Below are positions 25,690-37,114 of a stretch of DNA of 64,000 nt, piece by piece. The notes beneath the pieces are model-generated. The model had not been told where the DNA came from. It ran no database searches and saw only the letters and a program-made list of their open reading frames with translations. The stretch's first letter is position 1, and every line of letters starts with the position of its first letter. Source of the DNA: Prinia subflava (lineage: Eukaryota > Chordata > Aves > Passeriformes > Cisticolidae); contig NC_086248.1 of the NCBI RefSeq assembly GCF_021018805.1, positions 55,247,485-55,311,484 of the forward strand, read 5' to 3'. Both the position numbers and the translations under genes were made by a program.

Positions 25690-28600
25690 TCCTGGGGGTG
25701 ATAAATAGGACTGTGGACAGTGATTTCAGTAGGAAATGTCCCTCACTTTGTGAACAAGTGGTGTGTGAAAAATACGTAGAAGAAATATGATCCTGTCCTT
25801 TGAATGCTTATGTCCCTATCTGAAACTTCTTTTTCTACCCTTCTTCCTCAGGAGAAAACAAAACCCACCTCCATCTTGGTGGTCATTTTAGATTTTGACC
25901 TACCTGAATTGTGGTAGATTTAGTGTGGGGCACTTAAGGATGATTCCAGATACTACAGACAACTGAAAATGTTCTGTAACAGGCAGAAACCAGGGCAACA
26001 GCTGACAGTGACAGTGGGGACAGCACAGAAGCACAAGCTTGAGAACCTCTGCAGAAGCCAAGGAGGACAGTACCAGGCTCCAGGGGAAGGGTACACTTAT
26101 CAGTTATTTCATGATTTTTCCTGTTATTTCCCTATGGCCATCACATGGCCCTAATTACTGCTATGTACATGAGTACTTTACAGCCTCTGTGGCCCAACCA
26201 GGAAGTAGGGAAGGATAGTTTGTCAAGTTTTAATAGTGAATTCCAAAGCTTTGTCTAAGATCATTTGGGAAAACTGTGTCAGAGAAGGAGAACAAACCTG
26301 CATACCTCATCCATGAGCCTTGGTTGTCAGCATTTTAAACTTTAATTTCTCAAATACTCCCACTCCATAGTGTTTCATCCTAATGCTTTTTTAATGCTGT
26401 CCTACTTTTCTGTCTTTTAGTTTGTCTAATTTCAGGGGGAAGTATAGACAACTGATGCCAAGGAAACCTATAAATCACTTTATATAATTTGCAACACTAC
26501 TGAAAAATCTGTTTGGGATTTATGTCACTGTGAATGAAATGTGCCATTTTCAAGCTGCCTTTTATAATTTATTAAGCAAGCTGAAATGTTTGCTAAAACA
26601 AACTTTGTTAGCATGTCATCTACTGGAGTAGAGGAAATACTTTGCTGACAGATCACAGAAATTGGATTTTTATGGTTCCCTATACACTTCAAAGGGTTTT
26701 CTTTTCTCTGACAGGGTTGTCACAGGATGCTACTTCAGAAGCATTGCCTGTGCTCTAGGGGATCATCTCTGTTTTTAATTCATACAACAACCCATCCTGC
26801 ATTTTCCTTGAGTTAGCTGAACACTGTATATTCCAACACCTTAATCTGGAAAAACAGGTATATACAAACACAGGTTGAATATTTAAGGCTGATGTAACGC
26901 ACACTTGGAAAGCTCTAAATCAGCCATTTATGCCACATAACCTGCTTTGGGCCCTCACTCAGTTGCAGGTAGCTGCCGAGCAACCCCAGCAGGCAAACCT
27001 GGGGACAGAGCTGTGTGTGCCAGTCCGAGAAGGGCAAATCCCACATCCAGATCCCGGTGAACTGATGAGAAGGTTTTCCTGGGCTTCACCAAAGTTTGAC
27101 AGAGGACCCAAGGGAACACATATCTGATCAATCTCTTCACTTCAAGACTTTCTTTCATGAGCCCAAACTTTGGGGAGGTGCCTAGGGCAAGGACTATCCT
27201 AAGGGCTGTATTGGTATTTTGGGACACAACACTAGAAAAGCCTCCTGTGCAGGACAACTTGAACACCCTACATACAGTTTCCAGTGTAAGGCCCAGACCA
27301 GGAATGTTCATATATAAATTTGCAGTGCTGCAGCTTCTGCTTGCACACTGGCTGCAAGTGCGCTCAAGCCAACACCTTCTCCAGTGTTAATTCCGCACAC
27401 TGAGAGGAAAAGGTTGTATAATTATAGCACTCTGTTATTTTCATTTTGGTGAAGAGCACTCATTTTGAAGAGGAGAAAGAGGTGGCCCAAACTGCCTCTG
27501 AGAGAGGTGAGAGCATCATCAACATGCTCAGTAAAAGTCTTGGCAGGCTAGGAGGTTGGACTGCTGCCAGAGCTCATGTGATGGCACATCCTTCAGAAAG
27601 CTATGGAAAATAAAATTAAATCGTGTTATTCCTTTGCAGGTGGAAATATCCTTATCCTACTCACATGTTACAGTGACTGAGAGAGGAAAAATCCAAATAA
27701 ATAAATAATTTCTGCTAAAGTTGCATGGGAAATATGGGCCATTGCATTTCTCCAGAATTCTCAAGGGATTTTTATATTTTCTCTGAAAATAATAATGAGA
27801 AATTATAGTTAATACACTTATTATTTTCTTGATTTTTATAATTACTCTTGCCCTCTTTTAAAGACAGATAGTCCCAAGTCTTCACCAAAGGTTTACTACT
27901 ATTTGAAACATGTATGCTCAGCTCTTGGCTGCTTCCCATGCTCACAGGGGTGAGCAGCTCAGAGCTGGGGGAGGTTGAATCCAGTGGAAGTTGTGGTTGC
28001 TGGCCGCTGAGGTTCTGCAGAGGAAAGCTGTGATGACAGCAGTGAGAGTGGGAGCATGGAAAAGTGAAAGAAATGGGATAATGCCAGCATGGAGGCTGTG
28101 GAAAACCAAGAGACTGCATTGCAGTGGCTCATGCATGACAGGGCCACCCTTCACTGGCTGGTCTGGAGTCTCTCCAGTTGCTCACTGGGTGAGAGAGGAG
28201 AAAGCTCAGGGGTTAAAGATCCAAATGCAGGGGAGCCTGGGAAGGCAGGCATGGAAAGGTGCCACATGTCCCTGCTCCGCAGAGCCCTCCCTGTGTGCTT
28301 GCCCAGTTGTGCCCCACGTCTGTCTGGGGCAGAGCTTCTCGCTAATACTGAAGCACAGGAATTTTTCTCTGATATGTAGCAATGCTGTGGGGAATCAAGA
28401 AAGTCCTCTGGCCTTGATTTTGTGAGTCTTTTCCTAGAGAAAATGCTGAGTGAAAAAAAAGATAGGAAAAACCCCAAGGAAATCTCAAAGAGAATCTGAA
28501 ATAGTTGCCAGAGTGCAGAGTTGACAGAGTTGTTATCTGTCAAGGGTTATCCATCTTATTAAAGCAAATGCCTAAATCTACTGTAAAATGAAGCTGTTGA

Positions 28601-31600
28601 CGGGGGAAAAGAAAAAAAGAAATGAGAGAAAAAATTTGACCTAAATTATAAATAGCAACATGAATCATAATCTTGAATGCATTTTTCCTTCAAAGATACT
28701 CAAGAGGTGCTGCCCAGCATTGTATGTCATGGAAATACATATTTCTTAAAATCTGCTAAAGTGACAATTCAGTCATATGACAGACTACAGAAACAGTAGA
28801 ACAATTGCTGCCCTGCAAAAAAGCTCAAGGACAAGAAAGCAGTAACAGCTGCTGCTGGGTTTGTGCTTTTGTTTTTCCTGTGGATGGAAAGAAAAACACA
28901 TTGCTTCTTACAGCAACTTCACCTCTGTTGCAGGTGTCATAATGAGTGTCAAGTTAAAGCAGTGAGCTGGAGTAATTGGAACTCTTCTTTCCTAGGGACA
29001 GACAAACAGCATCTCCAGCTTTTGTCAGATCAATCTAGAAACACTTTTGCTCAGAGTATGTGAGGCTGCAAATGGTTGAGTTCCCACTGGCTGTGACCTT
29101 TCTTCAAGGCAGTTCATTTCTTTTGCACAAAAAACCCCCAGAGCATCATGGAAAATATAGAAAACTATCAGCCACATATTTTTATAGTGGGAGGAGAAGG
29201 AGATTTTGTAAATATTTCTTTCAGGATTGACATATTTTTGAACTTTCAGGATTGTCTTTGCTTTCAACTTAACACAAGGGTTGACTGGGGAAAATGAGGA
29301 GTTAGTTTTGCTCAGTGTTCAGGACAATTGGGCCCCGCAGCAGTACCTCATCTCACTCCTCTCTTTTGGCTTGTTTCTCCAAACTGCAAACAAAAAAAAG
29401 GGGTCAAAATCAGCTCTTAAAATATGTAAAACTGACTCTAAATATTATAGAATGCATTTTTATTAAGAAAAAAGGGAAGTTAAGATGAAATTACTTTTCT
29501 CTCACATCTAGGAGTTTTACTCATCCTAATGAATAAAGAGTTTAACATTCTCCACTTGAAGAGTAGAGATAGAGAGCTGTGTGCCATAACAAAATTATCT
29601 TATTTGAGGCTGCTTCTTCAGCTAGGTACAGCTCATACAGTGCTTCTGACATATTAAATTGGAGGCCTACAGGACTCCAGACAACATCTGGGTGCTTTTT
29701 AGGCTTCCCTCAGTTGTTCCTTTAATTCTAGAGGTGGAAGGCTCAGAAAGGCCTTGTAGTGCACTGTCAAAAGTCAGCTTGACCTGCAACATGTGAGCCC
29801 TCAGCACCCTCTTCCTTGCACCTGCAGCCAGGCTCCTCTGAGGGACAAGCAGGCCATGGGCCGACAGCCAGGAGGTAGCAGAGGTGAAATCCATCCTGTC
29901 CTGTACTTGGGAAGGCCATGATACTTCCAAGGCATCACAAGTTTCAATCTGAGATCATACATAGGAAAGAGGCTATAAAGACTCTGTTTTCAGCTTCTCC
30001 TAGAATTTCTCTAGAAAAATCTGATTCACCAGGCAAGCTCTCGTAAGGAAAACAGGCACAAAGCCATCAAAGAAGAGGAGGTGACATGGCTGATGTGTGA
30101 CCTGCACTTCCAAAGCGTGGGTGCATGCGGGCTGAGGGACCCATTACCAGTGTGGGCTTGGTCTTCTGCAATTCCACCAGCACCAGTCTGTGCTGTGGCC
30201 TGGTTAGAACATGACTGCACCCACACTTCTTTTCCAACCTCACAGGGCTTCCCCTATCCCTTCTAAAGCTCCTAAGTAGCCCAAACATTGCTGGTCCACA
30301 CTCAGGATGTAGTCCTTCAGCAGCGCCTTCACCACATGCTGTGCCTCCTGCAGCACAGAGCCTGGGAGATGCTCATGAGGCTGGGAGATGCTCGTGATGT
30401 TGTTCTTCCCCCAGGCCCTGGTGCTCATCCAGCCTCTCCCACAGCGGATCCCAAACAGGATCCAATCCCAAAAGAACAAAGCAATCTTAATTTTCACAGA
30501 GTAGTTCTGCAATTAGGGAGGAGTCACTGGGGGCACAAACAGAATAGGTGGGAAGGGAGAAGCAGAAGATACTGCTGCTGCTGAACTCTTTTTATCAGGT
30601 AGTTTAACATGGTTTCACTCACAGAACAATGCTAGCTCTGCAGTGGTAGAGAAGATATATTCTCTGAGGTTCCTCTTTCTATCCGTGGTCAGAGCACTGC
30701 TGCTGCTGAACAGGCTCAGTGCCTGCTGAAGGCAGATGACAATCTGCCCTACTGTCATGCATGGAGTCAATCTACACTCCTCCCATCACCTTATCTAACC
30801 CTGAAAAGAAAGACAATGAAAAAAGGGGGAATTACTCCTGTAGGGGCTCTTAAAGGCTGGTTCAGCTGGGGCTTGATAATGTGAACACACAATGAAAAAG
30901 ATACTGATGTGATAAGCTCCAGCAAGGACTCCTCAATTTCTTCTAAATTACATCTTAGCAGAAACAGCATCAAGGAAGGAAAGAATCTATGAGGATTTTT
31001 TTCTTAAAGAATTCAACCTCACAACCCTTCAAAGAACATTAACAGTTTTCCATTCCCACGTTCATCTCATCCTCACATCTTAAGGGCTTTCTTCATTTGC
31101 CAAACATCTCCATAAATTCATTCAAAAGTATCACACATAGATCCTGCTTTTGCAGTACTCACAGGAAAATTGATATTCTGGTAAGAAAACCCAACAATTT
31201 TTTTCTTCCTCAACTATGTGATTTTTCTCTTTCTGTACACTGCCATTTATAGGTTGAAAGTTCTCCAGGGCAGGGACTGGCTCACTCAGGACTTGCTCAT
31301 TCAGGACCTTGTTTTGTGCTCTTGACTTTGACATATTTACTAAATAATTGCATGCCTTGAGTTATAGCTGCAGTGGAAATTGACACTGAAATTCTCAACT
31401 CCTCTCAAATCGTACAGATAATGCTATGCTGTCATTTCCCACAGAACATGCTAATTGTATTTTATACAACTTTCAGTAGAACTTTACTAATTTTAAACAT
31501 ATCTGCTGTTGATGTCATGACAGATAGAGTCTTCAAATCAGCGTGGAACAGGCCATCTCAGTACCAGTGTTACACAGGACGGTCAGACTGTGTTTTGTCT

Positions 31601-32040
31601 GCTCATTTTTCATCGTTTGTAGCCACCTGTCATCTGTTTATAATGATGTGAGACACAACTCACTGACACTTGCATGTCCTCCCCTTGCTTGTTTTGCAGT
31701 ATTTAACATGCCCTAGAGGTCACCAGATATTATATCCCATCAGCAGGACCACAGAAATGTGAAGCATATGAAAGTGGTTTCGTACATGTGATGAGGAAAT
31801 TGTGCCTGAGAGACAGTAACTGTGACAATGGCTCCTCTGGATGTGCAGGCTGGTTTCACTGTAGGCTGAGCTAAATCAATAACGGAATCCTGCCTTAAAT
31901 CTGGAACATCGAACTTTCAATTTATTTTTAGAACGACAATATGTTCAGAGCCTCACACAACATGTAAATTATATATCTAGGATCTATTTATTAATGTTGG
32001 GGTTTTTTCCTTTGCCTGCATGGCCTCCCTCTGTCTCTCC
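25690..32040. other. Non-coding, no recognised gene
   Basis: Long gene-free stretch. GC-richer islands occur at about 26.93-27.4, 27.95-28.4 and 29.66-30.55 kb. The last has several minus-strand open frames in series that may be a decayed coding fragment. No exon with clear splice sites was seen. Confidence 0.4.
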
Positions 32041-32044
32041 TAAT

Positions 32045-32200
32045 TCGTGCATCACTTTGAAGCCTTTTGCTTCAAAAGTATCTGGGTTGCTTAAGAATTT
32101 CCCATGTAGCACTGATGTGGGGGCAATTAATTGCAGGGGCTATTCAGCTTTTGAATTAAAGATTAAACTGTAAAGCAGCCTGGCCATGCTCAGGCCTGAA
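32045..32200. promoter_or_regulatory. Candidate conserved non-coding element with palindromic homeodomain site
   Basis: It contains TTTGAAGC-CTTTT-GCTTCAAA (32056-32076, a perfect 8-bp inverted repeat) and the palindrome GCAATTAATTGC near 32.13 kb. GAATTAAAGATTAAA follows. No repeat family is evident. Function is inferred from motif density only. Confidence 0.3.
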
Positions 32201-32896
32201 GCAGGGTTGGGACAGAGCTATAGATCCTCTGCATTTGATGGCTGAGAGGAACCAACTGCTTTCCTCACACCAGGACACAGGATTCCCTCACATTTCAGGA
32301 GAAAAATATTAGAAGGTGCCCACTTACTCACTCCTATTGAATCTGACATCAGATGCACTCCACCAAGTCATAGAGTGCTCTCTTTGTGAAACACTAAAGA
32401 AGTGAAGGACCAGACCTGAACAGCAACACAGCTCATGAGAAGCTTATACAGAACAGATATATGGGGGAGGGAATGAAAAAGGAAAAAATAAGGAAAAGAA
32501 ACCAAGAAAAAGAAGACCACCCTCACCCCTTCAAACAAAGGTTTCTTTTAATTGAAATGATTGTAAGAATGGATGATGTCTCTGATTATGGCTAACAGCA
32601 GCTGCACAAGTGAATAAATAGAGGGGTTGGATGGAAACCTCTCCATGTTGGATTTCTGGATCCTGAACCAGAAAAAGAATGCTTAGAGTGCTTGTATTGG
32701 CTGAAGGAACAAAGGCATAGAGAAAGCCAAAAATATTCACCACCTTTTAGAACTGCAGAGATATTACCCCTGTTTGGTTCACCTTCAGAAAAGCCTGCAT
32801 GGTTTCAGGTGCAGCTGGCCAAGCCACAGGTATCCATTTATCTCCTAAAAAGCCTTTGTGCTAAAAATCAAACTCTAATATGTGCTTCTTACCTAC

Positions 32897-32900
<4 letters not shown>

Positions 32901-32932
<32 letters not shown>
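32901..32932 (+). repeat. poly-T tract (32 T)
   Basis: An uninterrupted run of 32 T, followed by AGGTGATC. A second tract of 35 T lies 387 bp to the right. Confidence 0.9.
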
Positions 32933-32934
<2 letters not shown>

Positions 32935-33317
32935 GTGATCAGGTACAAAATTCTGTCATCAAATCTGGTAGCTGTTGCATGAATCAAGTGATTGGCTTTT
33001 ATAAAAAAATAATCTGAGACAATTCTGAAAGACTAAAAATCTCTGTATCTATTGGGAAGATTTTGCAAATCCCATAGCTCTCTGGGGTCCTAAAGCAAGC
33101 TTTTGAGGAAGATAAATAAAACATATTTCAAACATCAAGGACAACAATGTAATGCCACCCCTATGTTGTCAAATATTGGATAAAAATATTGGTAGATCCA
33201 AGGAAGATCTGAGTGTTCAGAATATTGCATTATACTCAGAAACAGTTGAAGACCCGATTATATTTTTTGAAGAAATCTCCCTCTGGTGGCTAAAAAGGGA
33301 ATTCAAACTTTTCCTGA

Positions 33318-33319
<2 letters not shown>

Positions 33320-33354
<35 letters not shown>
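33320..33354 (+). repeat. poly-T tract (35 T)
   Basis: An uninterrupted run of 35 T followed by AGGTTAGG. On the minus strand this and the neighbouring tract would be poly-A tails, but no retroposed body was recognised. Confidence 0.9.
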
Positions 33355-33356
<2 letters not shown>

Positions 33357-33359
33357 GTT

Positions 33360-34655
33360 AGGAGTCTGTTGACTCAGCCGATCACATTCTAATAGACTTT
33401 CAAGTCTTACTTAATCAATACTCTCTGTGAGAGTCAAATGGGATGAAGGAAGTCTGGCACTATTGTGTCTCTTCCATACTGGCTACCTGCAATCTGAAAT
33501 ACAAAACAAAAACTAAAAGTCAAACCCCAAACCTCACTACTCTCAATTACTTTGATCGGTTCCAGCAGACGGACAAATTTTGACTGACATATTTTGAATT
33601 TTAAACCCCAGCCATATGACAGCCATAATCAATAATAATGCCTGAAATTACAGTATTATTTTGTCTTGCTGTGCTAGCATTTTAGAAAGTGAATTTGGTT
33701 AGCTGGATTTTAAAGGGCAAGGTGTTAAACTCAAAGCAAGCATCAATAAAATTGATTTTTAGACCAGTACTGCTGCTGAAAATGCAAATGTAGATTCATT
33801 GCAGAAGAGATACCTTATTCCAACCAGTGAGGGTTAAACACCTTCAGAAACTTGGTGAGTTTCTTTGCAGAGAAAGAGTGTGCATGCTGGGAAGAACAGA
33901 TGGTCTTCCTTTGCATTTTGCAACATATAGAAAATGTAAATCCCTAATCCTACTAGGTGAGCAAGGGTCCCAATTCATAGCACCATTAGTGGGATGCACA
34001 GCCTTTAAGCTCTGGGACAAAAGTTCAAATCTAGTCCAGTGATGAAACCTAAGTTTTTCATTGATTTGCCAGTGCCAGTCCAGTTAAGGCAAATCTCACC
34101 CCCATAATGCCAGTCCAGGGTTCCAAAGTCAGCTTAACATAACTGCACATGTGGCAAAGACAGAGAGCACAATGAGGGAGCTTTAAAGAATTCCATCAGC
34201 TTTCAGGATTTGCTACTGATGACAGTGGCAATCCAGCTTCTCAGTACACCCTCTGAAATCCCTGTGACTGAAAACAGGTGCTAGTTTAAACATTAAAACG
34301 GCTGACACATGAAGTGCCTACACTATTTCAATATGAAATAATTCAGAAAGATGCTCAGAAGAACAGTTAGAACGCAGAATAGCAACAGAACACACTCTTT
34401 CTACAAGCTTTTCTATTCACTTGCTGCAAAAAGTGCTTAGGAAGAGAAATCTTACTGCCAAGAAGTCTGCAAACGCACAGAATTTTGCTTCTTGGGTCTG
34501 CTCAGAAAGCCTATGGGAAGGCCTGCACAGAACAGCTCACTGGATTTTTGGAGACCAACTGTTTGACCAATTATTATTTGTTAGTTTTGTTATCAAAATG
34601 GAGCCAAATGGCACTAGAGTGACTTGACTCTGGAATGGAATACAAGATGTTTAAA
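33360..34655. other. Non-coding, no recognised element
   Basis: AT-rich sequence with only short open frames. Nothing recognised. Confidence 0.5.
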
Positions 34656-34661
34656 AACAAA

Positions 34662-35645
34662 CACAGAATCATAAAATTAAGGGGTGAAAAGAACTTTAAG
34701 ATCATCAAGTCGACCAAGCACCTCTGCATTCGCCACTAAACCACATTTCCAAGTGCCACACCCATGAGCTTATTGAACCTCAGTGATGGTGATTCCATTC
34801 AGCAGTGCATTTCAGTGCATGAGCAACCCTCCAGTGAAGGAATTTTTCCTAATATCAAATCTCAAACTCGAAACCTCTCCTGGCACAACTTGACACTATT
34901 TCCTCTTGTCTTGTCACTTGCTACTCAGGAGAAGAGACCAACCCCCACCACACTACAGCCTCCTTTCAGGCAGCTGTAGAGAGCCATGAGGTCTCTACAG
35001 CCCCTGAGCCTCCTCTTGTCCAAGTTATCAACCCCAGCTCCCTCAGCTGCTCTTTGCAAGACTCCAGACCATTCACGGCTCCGTTGCTCTTCTCTGGATG
35101 CTCCAGCTCCTCAATGTCTTGTAGTGAGGGGCTGAGAACCAAACACAGGATTTGAGGTGTGGCCTCCCCCGTGCTGAGTACTACGGGCACTGTAGTATCG
35201 CAGTATCCTGCTGAGTCCTGGGCAGGATACACTACTCCTGATTCATGCCAGGATGCCATTGGCCTCCTTGGGCACCTGGGCACAGCTGGCTTGTGTTCAG
35301 TTGCTGTCACCAGCACCCCAGGTGCTTTTCTGCAGAGCAGCTTTCCAGCCCCTCTGCCCCAGCCTGCAGCACAGCAAGGGCGGATGTGACCCAAGTGCAG
35401 GACGTGGCACTTGGCCTTCCTGAACCTCGGACAGTTGGCTTCAGACCATGGATCCAGCCTTTCCAGACCCCCCTGCAGAGCCTTCGTGCCCTCCAGAAGG
35501 ACAACCTTCCTCCCTAACTTGGTGTCACCTGTGACCTGCCTCAGGGTGACCTTGATCCCTTTGTCCAGATTTGATACAGACATTAAGCAGGACTGCCCCC
35601 AACTCTGAGCTCTGAATGCCACTTGTGACCGGCTACCAGGGTACA
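34662..35645 (-). mobile_element. CR1 LINE 3' fragment, about 1 kb
   Basis: Inverted CR1 tail (CACAGAATCATAAAATTAAG) at the left. The minus-strand frame has CR1 phrases such as VTGDTKLGRKVVLLEGTKA, CHVLHLGHIRP and LLVTATEHKPAV-like segments. Frameshifts and substitutions make it inactive. It sits just downstream of MED23. Confidence 0.9.
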
Positions 35646-35649
35646 GCAT

Positions 35650-36940
35650 AAATATGCAAATGTGGTTTTCTGGCAGAATACAAGTTCATTAAAGAGCACT
35701 CACAGTTGTTACTCGAATTACACTTGGCAGAATTTAGGATCCAAGTACAAGAATAGCAAAAAAACAGACTTAAGAACTTCCACCCACTGAGTCAGCAACT
35801 TCTTTCCATACTGTTTTAGAGAGATATAAATCAGATCGGACCTGAGTTTATTAATCTGGGCTCTATTTGTAACATGTTAAAACTGTCATTAATAGTTAAT
35901 AAGCTGATAGAGAACTTAGGACATGGAATTATCCTTGCTATGGTCAATCCTTATTTTTAAGGTAATAAGTATGGAAAAGAAATAAACTTAACAATACTAA
36001 TACAGACTTTTAAACTGTGGATTTTTTTTAATTAAAAATTTGTCCAAAAAGGTGAGTATTTACAAAACATTGAGACTTTCAATTCTATTATCAAAACCTG
36101 CTGAGGCCAATACACATAAATCCTAAAGCAGAATATTATACAAATCCAAAATAAAGTAAGATCAGTAAAATTGATGTGATTGACTTAATAAAAACTACAC
36201 CATTTCCCAAATAGGAAAGATCAAATATGAACCAGCACAGCTTGAAGTGAACATGCAGACTTTCAACAGATTCATTGGAGACAGCCTCTGGGGTGTAATC
36301 CAACAGTCTAGTAACTGACACTACATCAAACCCATTGAGGTGTGTTTAATGAAATCTGTACACACAAAATTTACAAATATTTTCAAAGGTTCATTCTTAG
36401 TCTTTGGAAAGATGCCATAATTAATTCAATAAAATTGATGCAGTCTCTCTGTCTAGGAGCGTTTCTGTATAAGGGCTTAAACTGTCTGCCCAAAAGACAA
36501 AAAGGATTAAAACTCCTCTGTTGGATGAAAAAATAGAAATTTTTAATAAGGCAGAACCCAGATTTTAAAAGGCTGTTTTACACACTCGGAGTCCTTTCAT
36601 ATCACAGGCAGAAAAAAGGAAAAATCCAGATAACTCAACCCAGGACAGGGAGCAGAATATGGTAAACTCTTCAAAAATCCATGCATTTGCTTGCAGAGGA
36701 TCTTTACTCAGTGCTTTCAGAAAAAGGCAACACATCCCTTATCTAGTGTCTAGCGTAAACAGCTAAAAAGACCGGCATGCAGAGCTAGGCAGCTTCATGA
36801 TGCAAAAGAAATCAAAGCAGAAGTCTGTACGTGGTTCTCTGTCCTTTTATGAAGCATGCCAGATTTCAGATCAGATGCTGCTTCACTGTGCTCAGTAAGA
36901 GGAGGAAGCCCTCACACCACGGCCAGCCCAGCACCTCCTT
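35650..36940 (-). other. MED23: Probable MED23 3' untranslated region and flank
   Basis: AT-rich sequence directly after the MED23 stop. Candidate poly(A) signals on the minus strand are AATAAA at 35847-35852 and ATTAAA variants near 36.03 and 36.54 kb. I cannot decide which is used. A CR1 begins just past this region. No open frame here looks coding. Confidence 0.5.
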
Positions 36941-37114
36941 TCACTGGGTTACTGGCAAAGCCACGTTGACGGGCACCTGGCTGGGCTGCTGTGCTGGGGA
37001 CCCATTGCTGAGAGGCTGCTGGGGAACAGCAGCTGGCTCCATTTTGCTGATGTGCGTTATGAAGCGCAGCCGAAGTTTCAAAGCTGGCCTTAGATTACAA
37101 ATTATCTTCTCTAC
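36941..37114 (-). CDS. MED23: MED23 last coding exon (fragment residues 1022-1078 and stop)
   Basis: 174 nt, [18 protein letters not shown] to VALPVTQ and a TGA stop at 36941-36943. The acceptor follows a T-rich tract (TTTTTTTAAAACAG). The tail rich in Pro, Gln and Ser is typical of MED23, and the final LPVTQ matches the mammalian end. Confidence 0.97.
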   Translation of the reverse strand, partial: VEKIICNLRPALKLRLRFITHISKMEPAAVPQQPLSNGSPAQQPSQVPVNVALPVTQ

